The notes below the pieces were generated by a model. It saw only the letters and a list, made by a program, of their open reading frames with translations. It was not told the DNA's origin and did no database searches. 64,000 nucleotides of DNA from DATAEG01 sp051001975. Its GTDB lineage: Bacteria; Actinomycetota; Actinomycetes; Mycobacteriales; Jatrophihabitantaceae. Shown piece by piece: positions 25,067 to 33,900 of the stretch (position 1 is its first letter; each line of letters opens with the position of its first letter). The stretch spans positions 38,197-102,196 of the forward strand of contig JBPCMU010000105.1 in the NCBI GenBank assembly GCA_051001975.1, written 5' to 3'. The translations under genes and the position numbers were made by a program.

Positions 25067-26104
25067 GTGTCCGAGCAAGAGCCGGTTCGGATCCCGCGGG
25101 TCGCGGGAAGACGTTCCCGTCACGGGCACGACGACGACAACGACCTGACTCCAGAGGAGATCGCCGCCATCGAGGCGGCCTATCGGGACGAGGTTCCGAG
25201 CGGGCGGCACGGCTCACACTCGCTGCGCGAATCCCTCGACAACGCAACGCTGCCGGCGGCGCTGAGCGGGGTGCCGTTGCGCAGCGATGCGCCCTCGTCG
25301 AAGGCCGGGCGGAACCTGCCCGCCGCGATCGGCGTCGGCGTCGGACTCGGTGCGATCATCCTGGCGACCCTGTGGCTGTGGCGGCCAGGCTTCGTAGTCA
25401 TCGTCTGCATCGCCGTGGTGTACGCCTTGTACGAGCTGACCACAGGCATCGCCACGGTAGAGGCCCGGGTGCCACTGATCCCGCTGGTCGTCGGCGGCCT
25501 CGCCATGGACATCGCGGCTTGGTATCGCGGCAGCAACGGCCTGGTTGCCGGGCTGCTGCTGACCGTCATCGCGGTCGCCATCTGGCGCCTGGCCGATGGC
25601 TCGCTCGGCTACCTGCGTGACCTGAGCGCGGCCGTGCTGTGTGCGCTGTACGTTCCGCTGCTCGCCGGTTTCGCAGTGCTGCTGGTGCATCCGCACGATG
25701 GCGCCGGCCGGGTCGTCGCGTTCATCCTCACCGTGGTGTGCAGCGATGTTGGTGGGTACGCCACGGGTGTCCTGTTCGGCCGGCACCCGATGGCCCCCAC
25801 CGTGTCGCCGAAGAAGTCCTGGGAGGGTTTCGCGGGTTCGCTGATCGCCTGTGTCGCGTGCGGCTCGCTGCTGATGGCGCTGGTGTTTCATGAGCAGTGG
25901 TGGAAGGGCGCCCTGTTCGGTCTGGCGATCGTGGTCACAGCCACGCTCGGTGACCTGGGCGAGTCGATGATCAAGCGGGATCTCGGGCTCAAGGACATGG
26001 GCCGGTTGCTGCCCGGTCACGGCGGTCTGATGGATCGGATGGATTCGCTGCTGCCGTGCGCCGCGGTCGCCTACCTGATCCTGATCGTGGCCGTTCCGAC
26101 CTGA
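25067..26104 (+). CDS. cdsA: Phosphatidate cytidylyltransferase
   Basis: Makes CDP-diacylglycerol from phosphatidic acid and CTP, the branch point of phospholipid synthesis, in the membrane. 345 aa with a charged cytoplasmic N-terminal region of about 85 residues, then roughly eight membrane segments. The CDP-alcohol signature is complete: SPKKSWEGFAGSL and GDLGESMIKRDLGLKDMG followed by LPGHGGLMDRMDSLL. GTG start 5 nt after frr, so co-transcribed. In many actinobacteria rlmN follows directly; here about 3.7 kb intervene. Confidence 0.97.
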   Translation: MSEQEPVRIPRVAGRRSRHGHDDDNDLTPEEIAAIEAAYRDEVPSGRHGSHSLRESLDNATLPAALSGVPLRSDAPSSKAGRNLPAAIGVGVGLGAIILATLWLWRPGFVVIVCIAVVYALYELTTGIATVEARVPLIPLVVGGLAMDIAAWYRGSNGLVAGLLLTVIAVAIWRLADGSLGYLRDLSAAVLCALYVPLLAGFAVLLVHPHDGAGRVVAFILTVVCSDVGGYATGVLFGRHPMAPTVSPKKSWEGFAGSLIACVACGSLLMALVFHEQWWKGALFGLAIVVTATLGDLGESMIKRDLGLKDMGRLLPGHGGLMDRMDSLLPCAAVAYLILIVAVPT

Positions 26105-26283
26105 TCACTCGATGCGATCGGCCGCCAGAGGCGATCGTTCGAGCATCACCTCCGGGCGCGCGAGGTGGGGGAGCTCGACGATGCCTTCGCGGCCTCGATC
26201 GCCGAGGCAAGCGAGGTCGGCGCCGGCGCACCTTCGATAGCCGGCCCTCGACGCATGTCGCTCCCGCGTGTGAGGCTTGGTGG

Positions 26284-26862
26284 ATGGACGAGACTCCTGC
26301 CGAACTGACATCACTGCAAGCATTGCTGGACCGGTCCATCGCGCGGGCCAATCCGCATCTGACCGGCATCATCGAACCGGGTCGGCGCACGATGTCCGCA
26401 GAACGGCTGTGTCATGACCTCGTCGACATCTGTGTGCTCAACGTTGCAACGGTCACCGTGAAAGGCGAACCCCGGCTGTCTGCGGTGGACGGCCACTTCC
26501 GCCACGGTCGGTGGCATTTCACGACATCCGGTGCGGCGGCCAAGGCCGTCCACCTCAGTGCCCGACCCGGCATCAGCGTCTCCTATACGCCGCGGGAGGG
26601 TTTCGGGGTCTGGACGCATGGCCGGGCATCCGTGCTGGCGCGCGGATCCGCCGAACAGGCCGACCTGGACGAGTACCTCACGGTTGTGTACGACCAGTCT
26701 CCCTCGGATTGGCGCCCGGACATCATCTACTTCACGGTGCAACCGCATTGGATGGTGGGATTCGCGATGACTCCCGAGGAAGATGTCGAGACTGCGGCAG
26801 CGGCGGAACGCAGAGCGGCCCGCCTCACTGCGGCGGGCAAGCCGACTGGAGCCGACGCGTGA
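26284..26862 (+). CDS. Pyridoxamine 5'-phosphate oxidase-like flavin-binding protein
   Basis: 192-aa protein of the split-barrel FMN/F420-binding superfamily. Seen: CVLNVATVTVKGEPRLSAVD, the barrel strand GRWHFTTSGAAAKAVHLSAR, then ISVSYTPREGFGVWTHGRAS and the IYFTVQPHWMVGF strand near the end. The specific cofactor and substrate cannot be told. ATG 26284 is chosen where the family begins; the frame is open further upstream. The stop overlaps the next start (GTGA), so it is coupled to the DUF1684 gene. The 179 nt before it show no clear promoter. Confidence 0.8.
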   Translation: MDETPAELTSLQALLDRSIARANPHLTGIIEPGRRTMSAERLCHDLVDICVLNVATVTVKGEPRLSAVDGHFRHGRWHFTTSGAAAKAVHLSARPGISVSYTPREGFGVWTHGRASVLARGSAEQADLDEYLTVVYDQSPSDWRPDIIYFTVQPHWMVGFAMTPEEDVETAAAAERRAARLTAAGKPTGADA

Positions 26863-27464
26863 GCACCACCGAGCTCGAGGTCGCCGACTGGCGGGATACC
26901 GTCGCGTCGATGTACCTCTCCGACCTGGATCTGACCGGGTTCCGAGCCGTCCGCGACCAGTTGTTCGCCACCCACGCCCAGTCGCCGATCCCGGTTGCCG
27001 AGCGGACGGCGTTTCACGGACTCGGCTACTTCCCGGCGAATCCGGCCGCGGTGCTCGAGGCCGAGCTGCAACCCACCGACGGAACGATCGAGATCGACAC
27101 CGCCGGCCCGGACGGGGTGATCACCTATCGCCGCGTCGGCACCTGCCCGACGCCGTGGGGACCGCTCACCCTGTGGTGGCTGCAGGCGTACGGCGGCGGG
27201 CTGTTCCTGCCGGTACGGGACGGCACCTGCGGCACGGAGAGCTACGGCGGTGGCCGCTACCTGACCGACACGGTGAAGGGGACGTTCGGCCGCGGCGTCG
27301 TGGATCTCGGTGCCGGCCGGTTGCGATTGGACTTCAACTATCTCTACAACCCGTCGTGCGCATACGACGACGAGTGGGCCTGCCCGCTCGCGCCGCCGGA
27401 GAACCGGGTCGAGCAGCGCATCGAAGCAGGTGAACTGAGTTACCACGCGACTCCCGCCGGCTGA
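26859..27464 (+). CDS. DUF1684 family protein
   Basis: 201-aa conserved protein of unknown function. The family signatures are visible: YFPANPA near the middle, SYGGGRYL and the C-terminal LDFNYLYNPSCAYDDEWACP followed by LAPPENR. GTG start in a GTGA overlap with the flavin-fold gene, so the two probably act together. Followed by a perfect hairpin at 27476 and a convergent exporter gene. No catalytic role has been shown for the family as far as I know. Confidence 0.85.
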   Translation: MSTTELEVADWRDTVASMYLSDLDLTGFRAVRDQLFATHAQSPIPVAERTAFHGLGYFPANPAAVLEAELQPTDGTIEIDTAGPDGVITYRRVGTCPTPWGPLTLWWLQAYGGGLFLPVRDGTCGTESYGGGRYLTDTVKGTFGRGVVDLGAGRLRLDFNYLYNPSCAYDDEWACPLAPPENRVEQRIEAGELSYHATPAG

Positions 27465-27475
27465 CACCACAAAGC

Positions 27476-27495
27476 GGCAGCCAGGGCTGGCTGCC
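27476..27495. terminator. Intrinsic-type terminator between convergent genes
   Basis: GGCAGCCA, a 4-nt loop and TGGCTGCC form an 8-bp perfect stem in the 61-bp gap between the DUF1684 stop and the exporter stop. No T-run follows, as is usual in actinobacteria. It can serve both directions. Confidence 0.6.
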
Positions 27496-27525
27496 CTGAC
27501 CGCCGCCCGTAAGGGACGTGCGCCG

Positions 27526-29019
27526 TCAGTCGAGTGCGAGCTGCGCCTCGAGCGGGTCCGGTTCGACGAACTCGGGCTCCGGCTGCCGTCCGCGGACCCC
27601 GACGGCGACCACCACCACGGCGACCGCCAGCAAGATCGTCGCGACCAGGAAGCCGCGGTCCGCGCCCACAATGAACGCGTGCCGGGCCTGTTCGGCGGCT
27701 GACGCACCGGGAAGCGATGCTCCTCGGCTGGCCGAACCGAAGACCGTCACCAGGATCGCAAGCCCGAGCGAGCCACCGACCTGCTGCATCACGTTCACCA
27801 GGCCGGACGCGGCACCGGCATCCTCCGGCTCGACACCGGTGAGTGAGGCCGTCGTGAGCGGCACGAAGGCCAGGCCGTTGCCCGTTCCGAACAGGACCAG
27901 CGGTCCGAGCAGCGAGAGATAGTTGCTGCTCTCGGACAGCTGTGCGATCCACCACAAGCCGACGGTGGAGAGGATCAGCCCACCGACCATGAGGCGTTTG
28001 GGGTCGACCCGTTCGCTGAGCACTCGAGCGGACAACTGCGACGCGGCGAACAGCATCGCGGTGAGCGGCAGGAAGGCCAAGCCGGTCTTGAGCGCGCTGT
28101 AGCCCAGCACGTCCTGCAGGAACTGGGTGAGGAAGAAGAACATCCCGAACATGCCGGCGATGAGCAGCAGCCGGACGAGATAGGAACTCACCCGGGTCCG
28201 GTCGGTGAACAGCCGCAGCGGGGTGATCGGTGCCTGGGCGCGCTGCTCGACGGCGATGAAGCTACCGAGCATCAGTACTCCGAACGCGAAGGCGCCGACG
28301 GTTTCGGTGCTGGTCCAGCCGTGTGTGGCGGCCCGGACGAAGCCGTAGACGAGCGAGGTCATGCCCAGCGTCGAGGTGAGCGCACCGGTGAGGTCGAAGT
28401 GGCCCGGTCGCCGAGGGGTCTCGGTGAGTACCAGCCGAGCGGCCATCACCAAGGCGATACCGATCGGGACGTTGACGAAGAACACCCATCGCCAGGAGAC
28501 CCACTGGGTCAGCATCCCGCCGGCGATGAGGCCCACCGCGCTACCGCCGATGGACACCGCCGTGTAGAGGCCGATGGCCCGGGTGCGTTCCTTGCCACCG
28601 GGGAACATCGTCATCAGCAGTGCCAGAGCGGCAGGAGATGCGAATGCTCCACCGATGCCTTGTGCTGCACGGGCCACGAGCAGAGATCCGCCAGAGGTGG
28701 CGAACCCGCCGGCAAATGACGCCGCGGTGAACAGGGCGATACCGGCCAGGAAGGTGCGTTTGCGACCGAGGATGTCACCGGCCCGTGCGCCGAGCAGCAA
28801 CAGACCGCCGAAGGCAAGGGTGTAGGCGTTGATGACCCAGGACAGGTCCTCGGCCCCGAAGTGAAGGGCGGTCTTGATGTCCGGGAGGGCGATGTTCACG
28901 ATCGTCGCGTCGAGGACGACCATCAGCTGGCAGACCAGGATCACCCCAAGCACGACCGTCGGGTGTGCCGCACGCCTTCTCGGCGGTGCGGCTGGAAGAG
29001 TCTGAGTTTCAGTGCTCAC
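27526..29019 (-). CDS. MFS drug exporter, DHA2 (EmrB/QacA) family
   Basis: Proton-driven efflux pump of 497 aa with about 14 membrane segments. DHA2 motifs are clear: VVLDATIVNIALPDIKTAL in the first helix, GARAGDILGRKRTF (motif A) in the loop after helix 2, and ALLMTMFPGGKERTRAIGL. GTG 29019 is used, with TAGGAG upstream; the frame extends to 29148 through the promoter region and into the divergent regulator gene. A TetR regulator is divergently encoded 110 nt away and a palindrome sits in the promoter, so the pump is very likely induced by its substrate. The substrate is unknown. Confidence 0.92.
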   Translation of the reverse strand: MSTETQTLPAAPPRRRAAHPTVVLGVILVCQLMVVLDATIVNIALPDIKTALHFGAEDLSWVINAYTLAFGGLLLLGARAGDILGRKRTFLAGIALFTAASFAGGFATSGGSLLVARAAQGIGGAFASPAALALLMTMFPGGKERTRAIGLYTAVSIGGSAVGLIAGGMLTQWVSWRWVFFVNVPIGIALVMAARLVLTETPRRPGHFDLTGALTSTLGMTSLVYGFVRAATHGWTSTETVGAFAFGVLMLGSFIAVEQRAQAPITPLRLFTDRTRVSSYLVRLLLIAGMFGMFFFLTQFLQDVLGYSALKTGLAFLPLTAMLFAASQLSARVLSERVDPKRLMVGGLILSTVGLWWIAQLSESSNYLSLLGPLVLFGTGNGLAFVPLTTASLTGVEPEDAGAASGLVNVMQQVGGSLGLAILVTVFGSASRGASLPGASAAEQARHAFIVGADRGFLVATILLAVAVVVVAVGVRGRQPEPEFVEPDPLEAQLALD

Positions 29020-29070
29020 GAAATGTGCTCCTACGGGGTACGATTCAATAAGTGGAAGGCGCCTCCGGTA

Positions 29071-29099
29071 ACCATACGGAGGATGCCTCCGGTTTGCAA
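29071..29099 (-). promoter_or_regulatory. Exporter promoter with TetR-type operator in the spacer
   Basis: On the minus strand TTGCAA (29099-29094), a 17-bp spacer and TATGGT (29076-29071) form a good sigma70-like promoter 51 nt before the exporter start. The spacer holds the inverted repeat CGGAGG-ATG-CCTCCG (29077-29091). A further CCTCCGGT at 29062 repeats the half-site, giving a second arm pair with 29077. A repressor bound here would block polymerase directly. Confidence 0.65.
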
Positions 29100-29129
29100 G
29101 TGTATTTGGGATGAACAGAGGAGGTCGGC

Positions 29130-29750
29130 GTGTCGCGCGCAACCGCACCAGCGGAGCCGGCAGTCGAGTCGGCGCAGCGGGTCCGCCCGCTGCGGGCGGA
29201 TGCCCAACGCAACCGGGACAAGGTCATGGAAGTTGCGGCCGTGGCGTTCGGCGAGCGTGGAGAGACGGCTTCGCTGGAGGACATCGCCCGCCGGGCCGGC
29301 GTCGGCATCGGCACCCTGTACCGGCATTTCTCCACCCGGGAGGCGCTGCTCGAGGCGGTCTACCGCCGCGAGGTCGATCAGCTGTGTGATGCCGCGCCCG
29401 AGCTCATCGCCACCCTGCCGCCCTACGAGGCTCTGCACGAGTGGTTGCGCCGATTCGTCGCCTACGCGGCCACCAAGAAGGGCTGGGCCGGCGCCCTCAA
29501 GGCCGCGCTGGGGCCTAACTCGGATGTCTTCGCGCACAGCCGGAACCGGATGATCGAGGCTCTCGAACTGCTGATCAATACCAACGTGGACGCCGGGCTG
29601 ATGCGCGCCGATGTTTCCGCGGAAGACGTGCTGCGCGCGATTGGCGCCCTCTGCCACACCGTCGAGACGCCGGACTGGCAAGAGGTCACCACCCGCTTGG
29701 CGGGACTGTTCCTGGACGGGCTGCGCTACGGCGCGCCGGCCGGTCGATAG
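29130..29750 (+). CDS. TetR/AcrR family transcriptional regulator
   Basis: 206-aa repressor. The N-terminal helix-turn-helix spans about residues 24-70: LRADAQRNRDKVMEVAAVAF then TASLEDIARRAGVGIGTLYR and HFSTREALLEAVYRREV. The C-terminal ligand domain resembles the group with LPPYEALHEWLRRFV and a GLRYG ending. GTG start with an excellent GAGGAGG site 6 nt upstream. It is divergent from the MFS exporter and is the likely repressor of it and of itself through the palindrome at 29077. Confidence 0.93.
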   Translation: MSRATAPAEPAVESAQRVRPLRADAQRNRDKVMEVAAVAFGERGETASLEDIARRAGVGIGTLYRHFSTREALLEAVYRREVDQLCDAAPELIATLPPYEALHEWLRRFVAYAATKKGWAGALKAALGPNSDVFAHSRNRMIEALELLINTNVDAGLMRADVSAEDVLRAIGALCHTVETPDWQEVTTRLAGLFLDGLRYGAPAGR

Positions 29751-29768
29751 TCAGCACGACTGCTGCCC

Positions 29769-30956
29769 ATGACCTCGTTGCCGTTGGTGTTCGATGCCCC
29801 GCGGCGCAGCCAACCCCCTCGTCACCTGGCTGACCTCGGTGCGGTGGAGCTGCGGAGTGCTGTCACCGAGCTCGGCCTGCCTGCGTTTCGGGCCGACCAG
29901 TTGGCCCGGCAGTACTACGGCCGGTTCGAGAGCGACCCGGCACAGATGACCGACCTGCCCGAACCGGTGCGCGCCAGCATCCGCTCAGCCCTCATGCCGG
30001 CACTGCTCACCGAAGTGCGCAGCGTGGAGACCGACTCCGGTACGACACGTAAGACGCTCTGGCGCTTGCACGACGGAACGCTCGTGGAGAGTGTGCTGAT
30101 GCGCTATCCGGAGCGGATCGTCGGTGGGGAGCGCCGGCCGGAGCGGATCACGGTGTGCGTGTCGAGCCAGGCTGGCTGCGGCATGGCCTGTCCGTTCTGC
30201 GCCACTGGCCAGGGCGGTCTGCAGCGCAACCTGTCGACCGGCGAGATCGTGGACCAGGTCGTCGCGGCGGCGCGGATGAGTGCCCGCGGCGAGCTCGGCG
30301 GTGGACCGGGCCGGCTGTCCAACGTCGTGTTCATGGGGATGGGTGAACCACTGGCCAACTACAACCGGTTGGTGGCCGCACTGCACCGGCTGGTCGACCC
30401 CGCCCCGATCGGCCTCGGACTGTCGCGACGCTCCATCACGGTCTCGACGGTCGGGTTGGCCCCGGCCATCACCCGCCTCGCCGATGAAGCGCTCGGGGTG
30501 ACGCTGGCCGTCTCGCTGCATGCGCCCGACGATGAACTGCGCAACACCCTGGTGCCGGTGAATCAGCGTTGGAACGTCGACGAGGTGCTCGCCGCGGCCG
30601 ACGACTATGCCGCCCGTACCGGCCGGCGCTACTCCATCGAGTACGCGATGATCCGCGACGTCAACGACCAGGGTTGGCGCGCCGATCGGCTCGCGAAGCT
30701 GCTGGCTGACCGGCCATCACATGCTCGCTCCGCAAGCGTCGTTCGGGATCATGCTGGCTCCGCAAGCGTCGCTCGGCCACACGTCAACCTGATTCCGCTC
30801 AACCCGACCCCAGGATCGGAGTGGGACGCATCACCGAAGGCAGTTGAGGAGGAGTTCGTCCGCCGCCTCGAGTCGCACGGCATCGCGGTCACGGTGCGGG
30901 ACACCCGCGGACGCGAGATCGATGGTGCCTGCGGGCAACTGGCTGCCTCCGGCTGA
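29769..30956 (+). CDS. rlmN: Dual-specificity 23S rRNA/tRNA methyltransferase RlmN
   Basis: Radical-SAM enzyme that methylates C2 of A2503 in 23S rRNA and A37 in some tRNAs. 395 aa. Seen: the radical-SAM cluster CGMACPFCATGQGG, VFMGMGEPLANYN, ITVSTVGLAPAI, SLHAPDDELRNTLVPVN, and the C-terminal catalytic cysteine region DIDGACGQL-like as EIDGACGQL. About 20 residues are inserted between the helix ending LLADRP and HVNLIPLNPTPGSEW; they derive from a 2 x 30-bp repeat (30720-30779). The 3' end falls in a shared hairpin with lysX. Confidence 0.96.
   Translation: MTSLPLVFDAPRRSQPPRHLADLGAVELRSAVTELGLPAFRADQLARQYYGRFESDPAQMTDLPEPVRASIRSALMPALLTEVRSVETDSGTTRKTLWRLHDGTLVESVLMRYPERIVGGERRPERITVCVSSQAGCGMACPFCATGQGGLQRNLSTGEIVDQVVAAARMSARGELGGGPGRLSNVVFMGMGEPLANYNRLVAALHRLVDPAPIGLGLSRRSITVSTVGLAPAITRLADEALGVTLAVSLHAPDDELRNTLVPVNQRWNVDEVLAAADDYAARTGRRYSIEYAMIRDVNDQGWRADRLAKLLADRPSHARSASVVRDHAGSASVARPHVNLIPLNPTPGSEWDASPKAVEEEFVRRLESHGIAVTVRDTRGREIDGACGQLAASG
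30720..30779 (+). repeat. 2 x 30-bp in-frame tandem repeat within rlmN
   Basis: Two 30-bp units, each containing CTCCGCAAGCGTCG, agree at 25 of 30 positions. They encode HARSASVVRD and HAGSASVARP. They lie exactly between RlmN segments that are contiguous in other family members, so they are an insertion that kept the frame. Confidence 0.8.
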
Positions 30957-30976
30957 CCGGCAGATGGCCGGTCAGC
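30952..30976. terminator. Bidirectional terminator overlapping both stop codons
   Basis: GCTGACCGGC and GCCGGTCAGC form a 10-bp perfect stem with loop AGATG. The left arm contains the rlmN TGA (30954-30956) and the right arm contains the lysX stop (30974-30972). The two genes are convergent with 15 nt between them. Confidence 0.7.
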
Positions 30977-33900
30977 GCCGCTGCACCGGGCGCACGAACG
31001 GGAAGGCCAGCGTCGCACGGATGGACGCCCCGGTGAGCAGCATGACCAGCCGGTCGACGCCCAGACCCAGGCCGCCGGTCGGTGGCATGGCGTACTCCAG
31101 CGCGGTGAGGAAGCCCTCGTCCAACTGCATCGCCTCGGGATCGCCGGCGGCCGCCCGTAGTGACTGCTCGGTGAGCCGCTCGCGTTGGTCGATCGGGTCG
31201 ACGAGCTCGGAGTAGGCGGTGCCGATCTCGGCTCCGAAGGCGACCAGATCCCACCGCTCGGCCAGCCGGGGATCGTCTCGGTGCCGGCGGGTCAGTGGCG
31301 ACGTCTCCACCGGGAAGTCGGTGTAGAAAGTGGGGTAAGTGGTGCTCTTCTCCACGAGATGCTCGTAGAGACGCAGGACCAGATCGCCGCCCGCGGCGTC
31401 CGACGGAGTGTTCAGCCCGTGCGATGCGCACAGCCGTTGCAGATCGACCAACGACGTGTCCGGGTCGATGTCGACTCCGGCCGCGTCGCTCACCGCGCGG
31501 TGCACCGGGACGATCGGCCAGGCAGCGGTGAGGTCGACGGGATGCACGCCTTCGTACCCGTCGGGCCGCATCGCGACCGGCGCGCCATGCATGGCGACGG
31601 CGGCGTCCAGGATCAGCTCTCGGGTCAGCTCCCGCATGACTGTGTAGTCGGCGTACGCCTGATAGGCCTCGACCGACGTGAACTCCGGGTTGTGCGTCGC
31701 GTCCGCGCCCTCGTTGCGGAAGTTGCGGTTCATCTCGAAGACCTTGCCCAGACCGCCGACGCAGAGCTGCTTCAGGTACAGCTCCGGCGCGATCCGCAGA
31801 TACAAGTCGACGTTGTAGGCGTTGATGTGGGTGCGGAACGGTCGAGCGGTCGCGCCACCGTGCACCGCTTGCAGCATCGGCGTCTCGACCTCGGTGAAAC
31901 CCCGCTGGGTGAAGCCGTCGCGTAGCGCCTTGACCGCGCGGCTGCGAGTCTGCAGCGCATCCATTGCCTCACGGTTGACTATCAGATCGAGGTATCGCTG
32001 CCGAACCCGCGCGTCGGGATCGGAGAAGCCGGCATGCACGCCGGGCAGCGGGCGCAGACACTTCGCCGCCATCACCCAACTGTCCAACAGGATGGAGAGC
32101 TCGCCGCGCTTGGACGAGACTACCTCCCCGGTGACGCTGACGTGGTCACCGAGGTCGACGGTGCGCTTCCAGAGATCGAACTGCACCTCCGGAGTCTCGG
32201 CGTCGGTGAGCATGATCTGGATCGTGCTGCCGGCATCCTGCAACACCGCGAAGGTGACCCCGCCGAGGTCGCGGATCGCCCTGATCCGACCGGCCACCGA
32301 CACGTGCTGACCAGTGCTCGTGCCCGCGCCGATCTCCTCGTGCGCGGCGCATACCTGCGCGATGGTCGTGGTGCGCGGCACGTCGACCGGATAGGCCGAC
32401 TGGCCGTGCGCGGCCAGTAGATCGATCTTCGCCCGGCGGACGCGTTGCTGCTCGGTGACCGGTCGTAGGGGCCGGGCTGGTCGCAACAGCTCGTCCTCCT
32501 GGCTGCGCACCGCGTCGACGAACGCCACCGCTCCGGCACCGGCCACCGGTACCTCCTCTGCGGCTGCCCGTCGGGGCCGTGGCCGGAACGACGGGAGGAA
32601 TCCCTCCGCCATGCCGGCGGCAATCGCCGCGCGGGTCAGGTTGAGCGACGAGTCGTAACACATGAACCGCGGCACCCAGCCGGGCAGGTACTTCGCGTTG
32701 GACCGGTACAGCGTCTCGATCTGCCAGAACTTGGACGCGAAGGTCAGCGCCGCGTCGGTCAGCCGGACCACCGGCCCGGCGCCGACTCGGTCGGTAGAGC
32801 TGAACACCGAGCGGAACATTGCGAAGTTCAGCGAGACGCGCCGCACGCCAAGGTCCGGGCAGGCATCGACCAGGCCAGCGACCATGAACTCGATCAAGCC
32901 GTTCTCGGCGTCCCGGTCGCGGCGCATCACGTCGAGGGACAGCCCGCGAGACCCCCACGGCACGAAGGACAGCAACCCGCGCACAGTCCCGTTGGCATCG
33001 TGCGCGGTGACCATCACGCACCGTGCATCGGCCGGATCGCCGAGACGGTTGAGCGCCATCGAGAAACCGCGCTCGGTGGCATCGCCGCGCCAGTCTTCGG
33101 TGCGCTGGGCGAGTTCGGCGAGTTCGATCGCGCCGATGTCGCCGTGGCGTCGGGCCAGCACGGTGTACCCCGCGCGCCTGATCCGGGTCACTGCCTGGCG
33201 CACCGGGCGCATCGTGTGGCCCTCCAGGCCGAAGCCTTCGACGTCGATGATCGCCTCGTCGCCGATCGTGAGCGCTTTGAGCCCGGCGGCTACATACGCG
33301 TTCGCTCCGGCTTCGCTGGCTGAGAGCGCGGCCGGGAACCAGCCGTGCCCGCGCGCCTCGGCCAGCCAGGCCTCGATCGCGGCCGGCCACGAGGCGGGAT
33401 GACCCACCGGGTCCGCGCTGGCCAAGCTGACGGATGCGAGCACCCGGTAGGTCACTGCGGCCCGCCCGTCCGGCGAGAAGATCACCGACTTGTCCCGGCG
33501 GGTCGCGAAGTAACCCAGCGAGTCCCGGTCGGCGGATTCCAGCAACAACCGACGCACGGCCAACTCGTCCGGCGCGCCGAGGTACTGCTTGGCCCGGGAA
33601 GAGCGCAGGAACACTCCGGCCGCGGCGAGCACCGACATCGCCGACATCAGCCCGGCCAGCGCCGCGATCCAGTGGTGCCCGTGGTGGCCGTGCAGCCCGA
33701 CCGCGTTGCTGTCGCCCAGTGCCGTGTGGATCGACCAGCTGACCCGCTCCCGCATGCTGCGCAGCGTGTGCGGGAACGCCTCGGTGAGCAGGGATGTCAC
33801 CGTCATCGAGACAGCAAGGCCGAAGCCGAGAACGATCAGCGATGCGACTCGCGAACCCTGCGCGAGCCGCGCCGGGAACGCGCCCCGGCACAGCCAGAGC

